64,000 nt of DNA, from assembly GCA_025352665.1 (NCBI GenBank), contig JANXSM010000045.1:1-64000 (forward strand), given 5' to 3'. A program made the translations under genes and the position numbers. The notes below the pieces were generated by a model, which saw only the letters and a program-made list of their open reading frames with translations, did no database searches and was not told the origin of the DNA. The stretch comes from Rhodospirillales bacterium. GTDB lineage: Bacteria > Pseudomonadota > Alphaproteobacteria > Acetobacterales > Acetobacteraceae. Below are positions 25,612 to 35,320 of the stretch, piece after piece; the stretch's first letter is position 1; each line of letters opens with the position of its first letter.

Positions 25612-28227
25612 TTATGAACGCGACAGCTTGCACAACGCATATATCGCGTCGAGCGCATCGCGCGGGCTCATCTGATCTGGATCGAGCGCGGTCAGCGCGT
25701 CAACGAGCGAATGATCCGCGGGGAGGCTGGGTTCCGTGGCTTCGGCCGGCTCCGCGCCGGCGAACAGGGGCAGGCTGGCAGCATCGGTGAGGCGACCGGC
25801 GCGGGTTTCGAGCGCCTTCAGCAGCTGGGCGGCGCGTTTGACCACAGGTGGCGGGACACCTGCGAGCTGGGCGACATGGACGCCCCAGCTGCGACCGGCC
25901 GCACCGGCTCCGACCTCGTGGAGGAACACAACCTGGCCGCGGAACTCCTTCACCCGCATGGCGTGCGGGGAGAGATTGGGCAGTTCGCCCCTGAGTTGGC
26001 TGAGCTCGTGGAAGTGGGTGGCAAAGATTGCCCGGCAGCGCAGCGCGTTGTGCAGCGATTCCAGCACCGCCCAGGCGATGGCCAGACCGTCCAGCGTGGC
26101 GGTGCCGCGGCCGATCTCGTCGACCACCACCAGGCTGCGGGGGCCGGCCTGGTGCAGGATGGCGGCGGTTTCGGTCATTTCCACCATGAAGGTGGAGCGG
26201 CCGCGGGCGAGGTCGTCGGCAGCGCCCACGCGGGAGAACAGCCGGTCGACGATGCCGAGGCTGGCCTGGGCGGCGGGCACCGGCAGGCCGGCCTGGGCCA
26301 GGATGACGATGAGTGCGTTCTGCCGCAGGAAGGTGGATTTGCCGGCCATGTTGGGGCCGGTGAGCAGCAGCAGGCGGCGGTCGGGGGCGAGGTCGCAGTC
26401 GTTTGGCACGAAGGCGTTGCGGCTGGCGGAGGTGGCGGCGGCCAGGGCCTGCTCGACCACAGGGTGGCGGCCGGCGACGATTTTGAATTCGGTGCCATCA
26501 GTGACGTGGGGGCGCACCCAGGTGCCGGGTTCGGCCAGACGTGCCGCGGATTGGGCGACATCGATGCGGGCCAGCGCCGCGGCGCAGGCGGCGATGGCTT
26601 CGGATCGTTCCAGGGTTTGCGCGACCAGATGGGCGAACACCGCGCGCTCGCGCTGGGTGGCGCGGTCGGCGGCCTCGGTGATGCGGCGGTCGAGGTCGGA
26701 CAGCTCGGGCGTGGTGAAGCGGGCGCCATTGGCCATGCCCTGGCGCAGGGTGAGGTCGGGATGGTCGCGCAGCTTTTCGACCGCGATGGCCGGTGCCTCG
26801 ATGACATAGCCGAGCTGGGCGTGGTGCTTGATCTTGATGCTGGCGACGCCGAAGCGCTGGGCGAAATCCAGCTGGAGCGAGGCGATGACACGCCGGCTGT
26901 CGTCGCGCAGGCTGCGGTGGGCGTCGAGCTCGCCGTCGTAGCCGGGGGCGATTGCGCCGTCCTCCAGCCGCAGCGGGGCGGGCTCGGCCAGGGCCGCGGA
27001 CAGGATTGCGAGCAGCGCCGGGGGGACCGAAAGGGCGGATCTTGCGGCGGCGAGTTCGGTGGGCAGCAGGCCTTCGAGCAGGGTGGCGATTCGGCTGGCG
27101 GCGGCGAGGGCGGCAGCGATCGCGGCGAGGTCGCGCGGGCCGGAGCGGTTGAGCGAGAGCCGGGCCAGGGCGCGGGTGGCGTCTGGCACGGAGCGGAGAT
27201 GGGCGCGGATTTGGGTGGCGATTTCGCCGGCGCCTGCGCCGAGCAGCCAGGACCAGGCGTCCTGCCGTTGTGCGATGGTTTCGATGTCGGTGAGCGGGGC
27301 TGTCAGCCAGGCTGCGAGCAGCCGGCTGCCGGCTGCGGTGTGGGTGCGTTGAACGGCTGCCAGCAGCGTGTGGGCCAGCCCGCCGTCGCGCGCGCGGGTG
27401 ATTTCCAGGCTGGCGCGGGTTGGTGCATCCAGCTCCAGCCGGCCGGCCTCGCCGCGGGGCGATGGGGGGGACAGGCGCGGCAATTGGCCGGCCTGGGTGG
27501 TGCGCACGTAGTCCAGTGCCATGGCGGCGGCCTGGGTTTCGGCTTCGGAGAAGCTGCCGAAGGCGTCGATGCTGGCAGTCGCGAAGGCTTCCGCCAGCCT
27601 GCGGGTCGCCTGGGCCGTGGCGAGGGGGGTGGCGGAGGTGCGGCGGGGGGCGAATTCGCCGAGGTCGATGTCGCCGTCGGCCAGGATCTCCGCGGGGTCG
27701 AGCTGGCCGAGCAGGGCGGGCAGGCTGGCGGCTACAACCGACTGCGTTTCGAACAGGCCCGTCGACATGTCGAGCCAGGCAGCACCGATGCGTGCGCCAT
27801 GGGCCACCAGGGCGAGCAACAGATTGGGCCTGGCTGATTCGAGAAGCGCGTCCTCGGTCAGCGTGCCCGGGGTTACCAGCCGGACGACGGCGCGGCGGAT
27901 CGGTGCCTTGCCGGTGCGCAGCTTGGGGTCTTCCATCTGTTCGCCGACGGCCACGCGAAAGCCGCGGCGGATCAGGCGGGTGAGATAGGCATCGGCGGCA
28001 TGCACGGGCACGCCGCACATGGCGATTGGCGTGCCTGCGTGTTGGCCGCGATGGGTGAGGGCGATGTCGAGTGCCCCGGCTGCGGCTTCGGCGTCGGCGA
28101 AGAAGAGTTCATAGAAGTCGCCCATGCGGAAGAACAGCAGGGCGTCGGGGTGTTCGGCCTTGAGGGCGAACCATTGGGCGATGGCGGGGGAGGCGCCGGC
28201 GGCGTCGAGGGTGGAGAGATCGGACAT
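25612..28227 (-). CDS. mutS: DNA mismatch repair protein MutS
   Basis: The 871-residue protein has the N-terminal mismatch-recognition domain with the Phe-x-Glu motif in LFFRMGDFYELFFADA near residue 35. Clamp and lever domains follow, and the C-terminal ATPase carries Walker A TGPNMAGKSTFLRQ near 625, STFMVEMTET near 680 and Walker B VVVDEIGRGTATLDG near 700. It binds mispaired bases and starts repair with MutL. ATG 28227 is used; a GTG just before it is in frame. It is the promoter-proximal gene of the mutS-glnD pair. Confidence 0.97.
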   Translation of the reverse strand: MSDLSTLDAAGASPAIAQWFALKAEHPDALLFFRMGDFYELFFADAEAAAGALDIALTHRGQHAGTPIAMCGVPVHAADAYLTRLIRRGFRVAVGEQMEDPKLRTGKAPIRRAVVRLVTPGTLTEDALLESARPNLLLALVAHGARIGAAWLDMSTGLFETQSVVAASLPALLGQLDPAEILADGDIDLGEFAPRRTSATPLATAQATRRLAEAFATASIDAFGSFSEAETQAAAMALDYVRTTQAGQLPRLSPPSPRGEAGRLELDAPTRASLEITRARDGGLAHTLLAAVQRTHTAAGSRLLAAWLTAPLTDIETIAQRQDAWSWLLGAGAGEIATQIRAHLRSVPDATRALARLSLNRSGPRDLAAIAAALAAASRIATLLEGLLPTELAAARSALSVPPALLAILSAALAEPAPLRLEDGAIAPGYDGELDAHRSLRDDSRRVIASLQLDFAQRFGVASIKIKHHAQLGYVIEAPAIAVEKLRDHPDLTLRQGMANGARFTTPELSDLDRRITEAADRATQRERAVFAHLVAQTLERSEAIAACAAALARIDVAQSAARLAEPGTWVRPHVTDGTEFKIVAGRHPVVEQALAAATSASRNAFVPNDCDLAPDRRLLLLTGPNMAGKSTFLRQNALIVILAQAGLPVPAAQASLGIVDRLFSRVGAADDLARGRSTFMVEMTETAAILHQAGPRSLVVVDEIGRGTATLDGLAIAWAVLESLHNALRCRAIFATHFHELSQLRGELPNLSPHAMRVKEFRGQVVFLHEVGAGAAGRSWGVHVAQLAGVPPPVVKRAAQLLKALETRAGRLTDAASLPLFAGAEPAEATEPSLPADHSLVDALTALDPDQMSPRDALDAIYALCKLSRS

Positions 28228-28481
28228 CACTCACTCTACAAGGCGCGATCGCTTCTGCGAAGGCGCGGTTTGGGGTGGTCGATCTCGATATCGCATCCGC
28301 GGTCCGTACCGGCCTCTGCTCCAGTTTCCAATCCGTGGTGTGGACGAGACTTTTGGATTTCCCGACGACGAGGAGTTTTGGTAGAGGCCGCGCCGGCGTT
28401 CTCCGGGATTTATGCGCGCACGGCTCGTTACGGGAAATTGCGTAATTGCTTTGTTGTGGTAATTATGTTCTTCTCGTGTTC

Positions 28482-29120
28482 ATGAGTTCTCTCGCCCTCT
28501 CACTGACCGAACGCTTCTCGCTGTCCATTGATGGACTGTTGCGGGCGGTGGCGGCTGCGATTGTCGGGGGGCGGATGAATGGTGCGGTGATTTTGCTGGT
28601 CTGGACCCGGATCAAGCGCACGGAGACGCGGGTGTTGGCGCTGGTGGCGGCGATCCGGGCCGGGCGGGTTCGCGGTGGTTGGGTGGTGGAGGCGCGGGCC
28701 ACCTGTGCCTCGGCCGCCCCCCGGGCTGTGCCGCCAGCTTTCTTGAAAGTGCCGCGCAGCTTCGCCTGGTTGATTGTGCTGGTGCCTTACCATGCCGCTG
28801 GATATGCGAGCCAACTGCGGCATCTGCTGGCTGAGCCCGATATGGTGGCGCTGCTGGCGGCAACCCCTCGGTTGGGCAAGATTTTGCGGCCGCTGTGCCG
28901 GATGCTCGGGATTGAGGCGGAACTGCTTTCGCCGTTGGTCCTGGTTACGCAAAAGGTTGTTGCCGAAGTTGCGGGAGCATTCGTCGTCGAAGTCTCGACA
29001 GAGGTTGTTCCGGAGATCGCGATACAGGGTGTGGTTGGTGATCGGCGGATTGCGATTCAACCGGGCGGCGATGGGGGCACGTGGCCGGCGCCGGAGGGTG
29101 GGTTTTTTAGCCCGGCCTGA
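28482..29120 (+). CDS. Conserved hypothetical protein (LRPLCRMLG motif)
   Basis: The 212-residue protein has a hydrophobic N-terminal part (RAVAAAIVGGRMNGAVILLV) and Arg-rich middle. A conserved-looking block, YASQLRHLLAEPDMVALLAA, is followed by ILRPLCRMLGIEAELLSP around residues 105-150. Blocks of this kind recur in hypothetical proteins of acetic-acid-bacteria relatives, but no function is known to me. ATG 28482 is preferred over an earlier frame start at 28446 that would add 12 Cys/Val-rich residues. It stands alone between mutS (divergent) and maeB. Confidence 0.6.
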   Translation: MSSLALSLTERFSLSIDGLLRAVAAAIVGGRMNGAVILLVWTRIKRTETRVLALVAAIRAGRVRGGWVVEARATCASAAPRAVPPAFLKVPRSFAWLIVLVPYHAAGYASQLRHLLAEPDMVALLAATPRLGKILRPLCRMLGIEAELLSPLVLVTQKVVAEVAGAFVVEVSTEVVPEIAIQGVVGDRRIAIQPGGDGGTWPAPEGGFFSPA

Positions 29121-29138
29121 GGGCCACTATTCCGCACG

Positions 29139-29153
29139 TCGTAATTGTTACGA
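29139..29153. promoter_or_regulatory. Perfect 6-3-6 inverted repeat upstream of maeB (candidate operator)
   Basis: TCGTAA, spacer TTG, then TTACGA lie in the 194-base gap before the malic enzyme gene, in locally AT-rich sequence. The position fits a regulator site or part of a promoter. It does not match a consensus that I can name with confidence. Confidence 0.3.
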
Positions 29154-29314
29154 TATCAAAACGTAAAGCGGCCAAGGCGCCTGGGTCCGCGAGGTGGGTT
29201 TGGCCGGTGGCCCTGGCATTGCGCCGGCCACCGCACCTGCGAAGCTGCCGGGTTGCTCCATGGCGGCCCAGCGGTCAGATTGCGGGTCGGAAAACGCATT
29301 CCAAGGAACACGAC

Positions 29315-31624
29315 ATGGCTGACGGCATCGCCCCTGCAAACTCCGATTCCCGCACCACGAGGGTCTCGGCCGAGGAGGCGCTGGCCCTGCATAGCTCGGG
29401 CCGGCCCGGCAAGCTCGAGACCCGCATCTCCAAGCCGATCACCACTGCGCGCGACCTGTCGCTGGCCTATTCGCCGGGGGTGGCCGAGCCTTGCCTGGAG
29501 ATCCATCGCGATCCGGCGTTGGCCTATGAATACACCACCAAGGGCAACATGGTGGCTGTGGTTTCCAACGGTACCGCCGTCCTGGGGCTCGGCAATCTCG
29601 GAGCGCTTGCCTCCAAGCCGGTGATGGAGGGCAAGGTGGCGCTGTTCAAGCGCTTCGCCGATATCGACGGCATCGACCTGTGCATCGATACCGAGGACGT
29701 GGACGCCATCGTCAACTGCGTGCGCTACCTCGGGCCTTCGTTCGGCGGCATCAACCTCGAGGACATCAAGGCGCCGGAATGCTTCATCGTGGAGCAGCGG
29801 CTGCGCGAGTTGATGGACATTCCGGTGTTCCATGACGACCAGCACGGCACTGCGATCGTGGCGGCGGCGGGGCTGATCAACGCCTGCCATCTGACCGGGC
29901 GGGAGCTGCGGACGGTCAAGCTCGTGGTGAACGGGGCAGGGGCTGCGGCGATCGCCTGTGTCGAGTTGCTGAAGGCGATGGGCGCGCATCCGCAGAACAT
30001 CACGCTGTGCGACACCAAAGGCGTGGTCTACCAGGGCCGCACCGCGGGCATGAACCAGTGGAAATCGGCGCATGCCATCAAGACCGAGGCGCGCACGCTG
30101 GCCGAGGCGCTGAAGGGAGCGGACGCTTTTTTCGGCCTTAGCGTCAAAGGAGCGCTCACCCAGGAGATGGTGGCTGAGATGGCGGACCAGCCGATCATCT
30201 TCGCCATGGCCAATCCAGACCCCGAGATCACGCCGGAGGAGGCCCGAAAGGTCAGCCCGCAGGCGATCATCGCGACAGGGCGAAGCGACTATCCCAATCA
30301 GGTCAACAACGTTTTGGGCTTTCCCTATATCTTTCGCGGGGCACTCGACGTGCGCGCCAGCACGATCAACGAGGCGATGAAGATTGCGGCGGCCGAGGCG
30401 CTGGCCATGCTGGCGCGCGAGGACGTGCCAGACGAGGTGACCACCGCAGGCTCCGGGTCGGCGGCCGGCACGCTGAAGTTCGGACCGGACTACATCATTC
30501 CCAACGCCTTCGACCCGCGGTTGATCTCTCGCCTGCCGCCGGCCGTGGCGAAGGCTGCGATGGACAGCGGGGTGGCCCGCAAGCCGATTGCCGATCTGCG
30601 CAAATATGCCCGCGAGCTGTCGGGCCGGCTGGACCCGACCGCCAATGCGCTCGACGCAATCATGGAGCGCGTGCGCAGCCAGCCGCAGCGTGTGGTGTTC
30701 GCCGAGGGCGAGGAGGAGAAGGTGGTGCGCGCCGCGGTGGCGTTCCGCAACGCCGGCTACGGCACCCCGGTGCTGATCGGGCGCGAGGATCGGGTTCGCG
30801 CGACCATGGCCCGGCTCGGCCTGGGTCAAACCGCGGGGATCGAGGTGCACAACGCCCGGCTGTCGCATCGCAACGCTGATTATGCGGCCTTCCTGTTTCA
30901 CCGCCTGCAGCGGCGCGGCCTGGTGGAGCGGGACTGCCAGCGCATGGTCAACCAGGATCGCAACGTGTTCGCCGCGTGCATGGTGGCGACGGGCGATGCG
31001 GACGCGATGGTGACCGGGCTGACGCGCTCGCCTTCGGTGTGCCTCGCTGACATCGGCCAAGCGATCGATACGGCGCCGGGCACGGTATCGTTCGGCCTGA
31101 CGCTGATGCTGGGCGAGCAAGGGCGCACCATCTTCATCGCTGACACGCTGGTGCATGAGCGCCCCGAGCCGGCACAACTGGTGGAGATCTGCATCGGGGC
31201 TGCGGCGGCCGCGCGGCTGATGGGCCATGAGCCGCGGGTGGCGCTGCTGTCCCACTCCACCTTCGGCAACCCGATGAATGCCACCAGCGATGCGATGCGC
31301 GCAGCCGTGGCGTTGCTGGACGAGCGCAGCGTGGATTTTGAGTACGACGGCGAGATGAGCCCGGACGTGGCGCTCGACCCAGGGTATCGCGCGCTGTACC
31401 CGTTCTGTCGGCTGACCGGGCCAGCCAATGTGCTGGTGATGCCTGGGCTGCATTCCGCCTACATCACATCTCGCCTGGCGCCGCGGCTGGGTGGGGGCGG
31501 CACCATCGGGCCACTGATCATCGGGCTCAACCAGGCGGCCCAGCTGGTGCCGATGGACAGCTCGGTGAGCCAGCTGGTCGATATCGCCACGATCGCGGCG
31601 TACCAGGCGCTCGCCAGGGTCTGA
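29315..31624 (+). CDS. maeB: NADP-dependent malic enzyme with phosphotransacetylase-like domain
   Basis: The 769-residue protein joins two domains. The N-terminal malic enzyme (about residues 25-435) has SPGVAEPCLEI, FHDDQHGTAIVAAAGLIN and VNGAGAAAIACVELLKAMG. The C-terminal part (about 440-765) resembles phosphate acetyltransferase (VVFAEGEEEKVVRAA, MVTGLTRS, MPGLHSA). The enzyme decarboxylates malate to pyruvate with NADP; the C-terminal domain is usually regulatory rather than catalytic. ATG 29315 follows AAGGAA. The stop overlaps the next gene (TGATG). Confidence 0.95.
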   Translation: MADGIAPANSDSRTTRVSAEEALALHSSGRPGKLETRISKPITTARDLSLAYSPGVAEPCLEIHRDPALAYEYTTKGNMVAVVSNGTAVLGLGNLGALASKPVMEGKVALFKRFADIDGIDLCIDTEDVDAIVNCVRYLGPSFGGINLEDIKAPECFIVEQRLRELMDIPVFHDDQHGTAIVAAAGLINACHLTGRELRTVKLVVNGAGAAAIACVELLKAMGAHPQNITLCDTKGVVYQGRTAGMNQWKSAHAIKTEARTLAEALKGADAFFGLSVKGALTQEMVAEMADQPIIFAMANPDPEITPEEARKVSPQAIIATGRSDYPNQVNNVLGFPYIFRGALDVRASTINEAMKIAAAEALAMLAREDVPDEVTTAGSGSAAGTLKFGPDYIIPNAFDPRLISRLPPAVAKAAMDSGVARKPIADLRKYARELSGRLDPTANALDAIMERVRSQPQRVVFAEGEEEKVVRAAVAFRNAGYGTPVLIGREDRVRATMARLGLGQTAGIEVHNARLSHRNADYAAFLFHRLQRRGLVERDCQRMVNQDRNVFAACMVATGDADAMVTGLTRSPSVCLADIGQAIDTAPGTVSFGLTLMLGEQGRTIFIADTLVHERPEPAQLVEICIGAAAAARLMGHEPRVALLSHSTFGNPMNATSDAMRAAVALLDERSVDFEYDGEMSPDVALDPGYRALYPFCRLTGPANVLVMPGLHSAYITSRLAPRLGGGGTIGPLIIGLNQAAQLVPMDSSVSQLVDIATIAAYQALARV

Positions 31625-32553
31625 TGCGCGCCAGGGTCGCGTGGCTGATCCTGGCGTGCTTCGGTCTGGCCGGCTTCACCGAAACGACGGTGCGCCGGCC
31701 GGCGCCGCCGGGCGAGCTGGTGGGAAGCTTCGTGCAGCCGGACGGCGGTGCACGCCATGGTGTGCTGATCCTGCCGGGCGGAACCGATCGCGACGGCAAC
31801 CGGCCAGGCGAATACAACGACAACCTCAAACTGCTGGCCCAGGGCCTGGCCGGCTGCGGCCTTGCTTCGCTGCGGGTGGATATTCGCGGCACCGGCGACA
31901 GCACCAAGGCGCTGCCGTGGGAGCTTGATGGCTACACGGTTGACCTGACGGAGGCGGATGCGGCGGGCTGGCTTGACTGGCTGCGTGCACACACTGGCGC
32001 GGTGGATCTGATCGGCCAGGGCGAGGGCGGGCTGACCGCGCTGCGCGTGGGGGGTGCTGCGTCTCGCATCGTGCTGCTCGGCGTGGCCGCGCGGCGTCCC
32101 GCAGCCGTGCTGCGCGACCGGTTGTCCGGGCTCGGGCTTTCGGCCGCCGCCCATGCGCGGATCGGGGCGGCCATCGCAGCGCTTGAAGCCGGACGCGGGC
32201 CCGACGAGCAGCCGCCGGCGATCGGCGGGCTGTTTCGTCTCGGCACCAGTTATCTGATCTCGCTGTTCAAGCTCGATCCGCTGGCGGAGCTGCGCCATCT
32301 CCACACGGCCACGTTGGTGGTCAACGGCACCACCGATCTGGAGACCACCCCGCAGGACGGACCACGGCTGGCGGCGACCCGGCCAGGGGTGACCGCCATC
32401 GCACCGGCCTTCATGAACCATGTGCTGCGCGTGGCACCGCGCGACTGGACCGACAATCTGGCCACCTACGAGCGCGCCGATTTGCCGTTGCATCCGCAGC
32501 TGGTGCCCGCGCTGTGTCGTTTTCTGGGCGCTGGCCCGGCGCATGGTCGGTAA
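31624..32553 (+). CDS. Alpha/beta-hydrolase-fold protein lacking the nucleophile Ser
   Basis: The 309-residue product starts with a signal or lipoprotein-like segment (VAWLILACFGLAGF). An alpha/beta-hydrolase fold follows: VLILPGGTDRDGN near 50, SLRVDIRGTGDS near 82 and VVNGTTDLETTP near 236. At the nucleophile elbow, where relatives have GHSEGG, this protein has IGQGEGGL, so the catalytic Ser is replaced by Gly. A late His (FMNHVLRVAP) is present. The protein may be inactive as a hydrolase, or may have a binding role. It is coupled to maeB (TGATG). Confidence 0.7.
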   Translation: MRARVAWLILACFGLAGFTETTVRRPAPPGELVGSFVQPDGGARHGVLILPGGTDRDGNRPGEYNDNLKLLAQGLAGCGLASLRVDIRGTGDSTKALPWELDGYTVDLTEADAAGWLDWLRAHTGAVDLIGQGEGGLTALRVGGAASRIVLLGVAARRPAAVLRDRLSGLGLSAAAHARIGAAIAALEAGRGPDEQPPAIGGLFRLGTSYLISLFKLDPLAELRHLHTATLVVNGTTDLETTPQDGPRLAATRPGVTAIAPAFMNHVLRVAPRDWTDNLATYERADLPLHPQLVPALCRFLGAGPAHGR

Positions 32554-32613
32554 CTGCGCTTGACCGCGCTACGATCCTGTGGAACCCCGGAGTCATCGGA
32601 AGGCAACAAATCC

Positions 32614-33918
32614 ATGGACGATACGATTTCGACGCGCGACACCCAGCCGGTCACGATGCGCTTGCGCATCATTTCCATCTTCGGCGGCTCGATCGGCAAT
32701 CTCATCGAGTGGTACGACTTCTATATCTATAATTTCTTCGCGCTGTATTTTGCCAAGTCGTTCTTTCCCAATTCGAACCCGACGGCGCAGCTGCTCAACA
32801 CGTTTGGGATCTATGCCATCGGCTTTCTGATCCGCCCGGTTGGCGGCTGGCTGTTTGGTGTCTATGCCGACCGCGCCGGACGGCGGGCCGCCCTCAGCCT
32901 GTCGGTGACGATGATGTGCGCGGGGTCGCTGATGATCGCGGTGGCCCCCACCTTCGCCTCCGCCGGCGTGTTCGCGCCCATCATCCTTTTGGCCGCGCGC
33001 CTGCTGCAGGGGGTTTCGCTGGGCGGCGAATACGGCGCCTCGGCCACCTATCTCAGCGAGGTCGCGGGGGCGAAGAACCGCGGCTTCTACAGCAGTTTCC
33101 AATACGTGACGCTGATCGGCGGCCAGGTGCTTGGCAGCCTCACACTTTTGATCATGCAGCAGCAGTTCACCGGGCTGGAGCTGGAGGCCTGGGGATGGCG
33201 GGTGCCTTTCTTCATCGGGGCACTTTTCGCCGTATTTGGACTGTATCTGCGTAGGGGGCTGATCGAGTCGGCGGAGTTCATCAAGGCCTCTCGCATACCG
33301 CGCGGCAACCCGTTCCGCGAGCTGATGAAACACCCGCGCGCTGTGCTGCTGGTGTTCGGGCTGACCATGGGCGGCACCACCGCCTTTTACACCTACACCA
33401 CGTATATGCCGACCTTCCTGGTGAACACGGTAAAGTTGACCAGGGACCAGGCGACCCAGATTTCGTTCATCACCCTGCTGATCTATGCGGCCCTGCAGCC
33501 GGCGTTCGGCGCCGTTTCCGACATCATCGGCCGCCGGCCGGTGCTGATGTTCTTCGGTATTTTCGGAACAATCGGCACCGTGCCGCTGCTCACGCTGCTG
33601 TCCGGCACGCATGACTACATGACGGCGCTGCTGCTCAGCATGTCGGCCCTTGTGGTTGTTTCAGGCTACACCTCGATCAATGCCGTGGTGAAGGCCGAAC
33701 TGTTCCCGGCCAATGTGCGCGCTCTCGGGGTCGGGTTCCCGTATTCCCTGGCCGCGTCGTTGTTCGGCGGCACGGCGCCGCTGATCGCACTGTCGTTCAA
33801 GGATGCCGGCCACGAGAGCCTGTTCTATTGGTATGTAACCGCTTTGGTATTCATTTCGCTGCTCGTTTACGTCTTCATGCGTGACACGCGCGACCATTCC
33901 CGGATCGAACAAGACTGA
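32614..33918 (+). CDS. MFS transporter, metabolite:H+ symporter family
   Basis: The 434-residue permease has the metabolite:H+ symporter pattern. The N-terminus reads GSIGNLIEWYDFYIYNFFAL, the loop 2-3 motif is GGWLFGVYADRAGRR, and LLQGVSLGGEYGASATYLSE lies near residue 138. Twelve hydrophobic segments are expected. Relatives carry dicarboxylates, alpha-ketoglutarate, citrate, shikimate or proline betaine. With maeB two genes upstream, a C4-dicarboxylate or related acid is a reasonable guess. ATG 32614 follows GGAAGG. Confidence 0.88.
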   Translation: MDDTISTRDTQPVTMRLRIISIFGGSIGNLIEWYDFYIYNFFALYFAKSFFPNSNPTAQLLNTFGIYAIGFLIRPVGGWLFGVYADRAGRRAALSLSVTMMCAGSLMIAVAPTFASAGVFAPIILLAARLLQGVSLGGEYGASATYLSEVAGAKNRGFYSSFQYVTLIGGQVLGSLTLLIMQQQFTGLELEAWGWRVPFFIGALFAVFGLYLRRGLIESAEFIKASRIPRGNPFRELMKHPRAVLLVFGLTMGGTTAFYTYTTYMPTFLVNTVKLTRDQATQISFITLLIYAALQPAFGAVSDIIGRRPVLMFFGIFGTIGTVPLLTLLSGTHDYMTALLLSMSALVVVSGYTSINAVVKAELFPANVRALGVGFPYSLAASLFGGTAPLIALSFKDAGHESLFYWYVTALVFISLLVYVFMRDTRDHSRIEQD

Positions 33919-33961
33919 AATAATACTTGCGCGGGACCGCCGGGATCGTGACCTTGCGGGA

Positions 33962-35140
33962 ATGACGCATCGCCGTGAGGTCGCTGCACTTCCCTTGGGC
34001 CTTCTGGCAGCTGCGGCATTCCTGTCGTCGGCCGGGGCGCGGGTGATCGATCCGCTGCTGCATGTGATCGCGGATGATTTCCACGAGAGCGTGCCGACGG
34101 TTGCCATCATCATCACGGCGTTCACCCTGCCGTATGGGGTGAGCCAGTTGTTCCTGGGACCGATCGGCGATCGTTTCGGCAAGTTGCGGGTGCTGCTGGG
34201 GGCTCTGGTGTGCTACGTGTTGGCCACCGGCGCCTGTGCTTTTGCCTCCGACCTTACAACGCTCACCCTGATGCGCGCGGCCGCGGGCGCTGCCAGCGCA
34301 GGCCTGATCCCGGTCGGCCTTGCCTATATCGGCGATGCCGTTCCCTACCAGGACCGCCAGTTGGCGCTCAGCCGCTTCCTGACCGGAGCGGTGCTGGCGC
34401 AGGTCATGGCGGGGCCGATCGGCGGCGTGTTCGGCGAATATCTTGGCTGGCGCGACCTGTTCCTGCTGCTGGCGGGGATCGCGGCGCTGGTGGCCCTGGC
34501 GCTTGCTGTGCGGTTGCGCGGGCTGCCGGACCGGGTTAACCCACGCGCCGATTTCAGCCCGGCCGGCCTGGTGGGGCTCGCGCGAGCCCCAGCCCCGCGC
34601 CGCCTGCTGATCGCCTCCCTGATCGACGGCGGGCTTTTGGGCGGCAGCTTCCCCTTCGTCGCCTCGTTCCTGCGTGAGGATTTCAATCTCGCTTACGGCA
34701 CGATCGGGCTGGTGCTGGCCTGTTTCGGCCTCGGCGCGTGGAGCTATACGCGATACGCAGCACGCATCATCCGCGGCCTGGGTGAGCCTGGCATGGTGCT
34801 CGCAGGCGCCGCGATCATGGCCACGGGCATGGTGATCGGCGTGGCGAGCCCGTTCTGGCAGGTGTTTGTGGCGGTCGAGTTCATGCTGGGTCTCGGCTAC
34901 ATGATGCTGCACGGCGTGTTGCAGGCGCGCGCGACGGAACTGCTGCCTGAGGCCCGCGCCACCGCCGTTTCGGCCTTTGTCGCCATGCTGTTCCTGGGCC
35001 AGTCGCTGGGGGCGCTGGGCATGGCGCAGATGATCGCAGGCTTCGGCTACCGCCCTACGTTTTCTGTGGTGGCGGCGCTGATCGTGGTGCTCGGCGTGGT
35101 TCTGCGCCCGCTGGTCCGGTTCAGAATCTCAGCAGGCTGA
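33962..35140 (+). CDS. MFS transporter, DHA1-like efflux permease
   Basis: The 392-residue membrane protein has a drug:H+ antiporter-like layout: motif A in GPIGDRFGKLRVLLGA near residue 58, LMRAAAGAASAGLIPVGLAY near 95, and about twelve hydrophobic segments. Substrate is unknown. ATG 33962 is chosen; upstream in-frame codons are Arg/Asp-rich. Its 3' end overlaps a short convergent ORF by 12 bases. Confidence 0.85.
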   Translation: MTHRREVAALPLGLLAAAAFLSSAGARVIDPLLHVIADDFHESVPTVAIIITAFTLPYGVSQLFLGPIGDRFGKLRVLLGALVCYVLATGACAFASDLTTLTLMRAAAGAASAGLIPVGLAYIGDAVPYQDRQLALSRFLTGAVLAQVMAGPIGGVFGEYLGWRDLFLLLAGIAALVALALAVRLRGLPDRVNPRADFSPAGLVGLARAPAPRRLLIASLIDGGLLGGSFPFVASFLREDFNLAYGTIGLVLACFGLGAWSYTRYAARIIRGLGEPGMVLAGAAIMATGMVIGVASPFWQVFVAVEFMLGLGYMMLHGVLQARATELLPEARATAVSAFVAMLFLGQSLGALGMAQMIAGFGYRPTFSVVAALIVVLGVVLRPLVRFRISAG

Positions 35141-35299
35141 AGGCGGCTTCGCGTCGGTGGCGAAATGCAGCAGGCAAACGCCGAACTGCTCGGAGAAATG
35201 CGCCATGGCCCCGGCGCCATGGCCCGAGTAGCCGTCTGGGCGGTCGATCGCCAGCCCCGCTGCGATGTGCGGGAACAGCATGCCAGCGAACTTTTCCAT
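35129..35299 (-). CDS. Short 56-residue ORF behind a secreted protein gene
   Basis: The minus strand encodes a 56-residue protein (MEKFAGMLFPHIAAGLAIDR at the N-terminus, ending KPPSAC). ATG 35299 is preceded by GAGGACGAGCGG, a good ribosome-binding site. It lies 21 bases after the stop of the gene at 35321-35872, in the same frame and strand. The middle is Gly/His-rich (YSGHGAGAMAHFSEQFG). No family is recognised. It overlaps the end of the convergent MFS gene by 12 bases. Confidence 0.45.
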   Translation of the reverse strand: MEKFAGMLFPHIAAGLAIDRPDGYSGHGAGAMAHFSEQFGVCLLHFATDAKPPSAC

Positions 35300-35320
35300 C
35301 CGCTCGTCCTCGTTGTCGGC

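Noticed and set aside
25711-27837. Plus-strand frame of 708 codons inside mutS
   Set aside because: Gly/Gln-rich antisense shadow; MutS motifs are on the minus strand.
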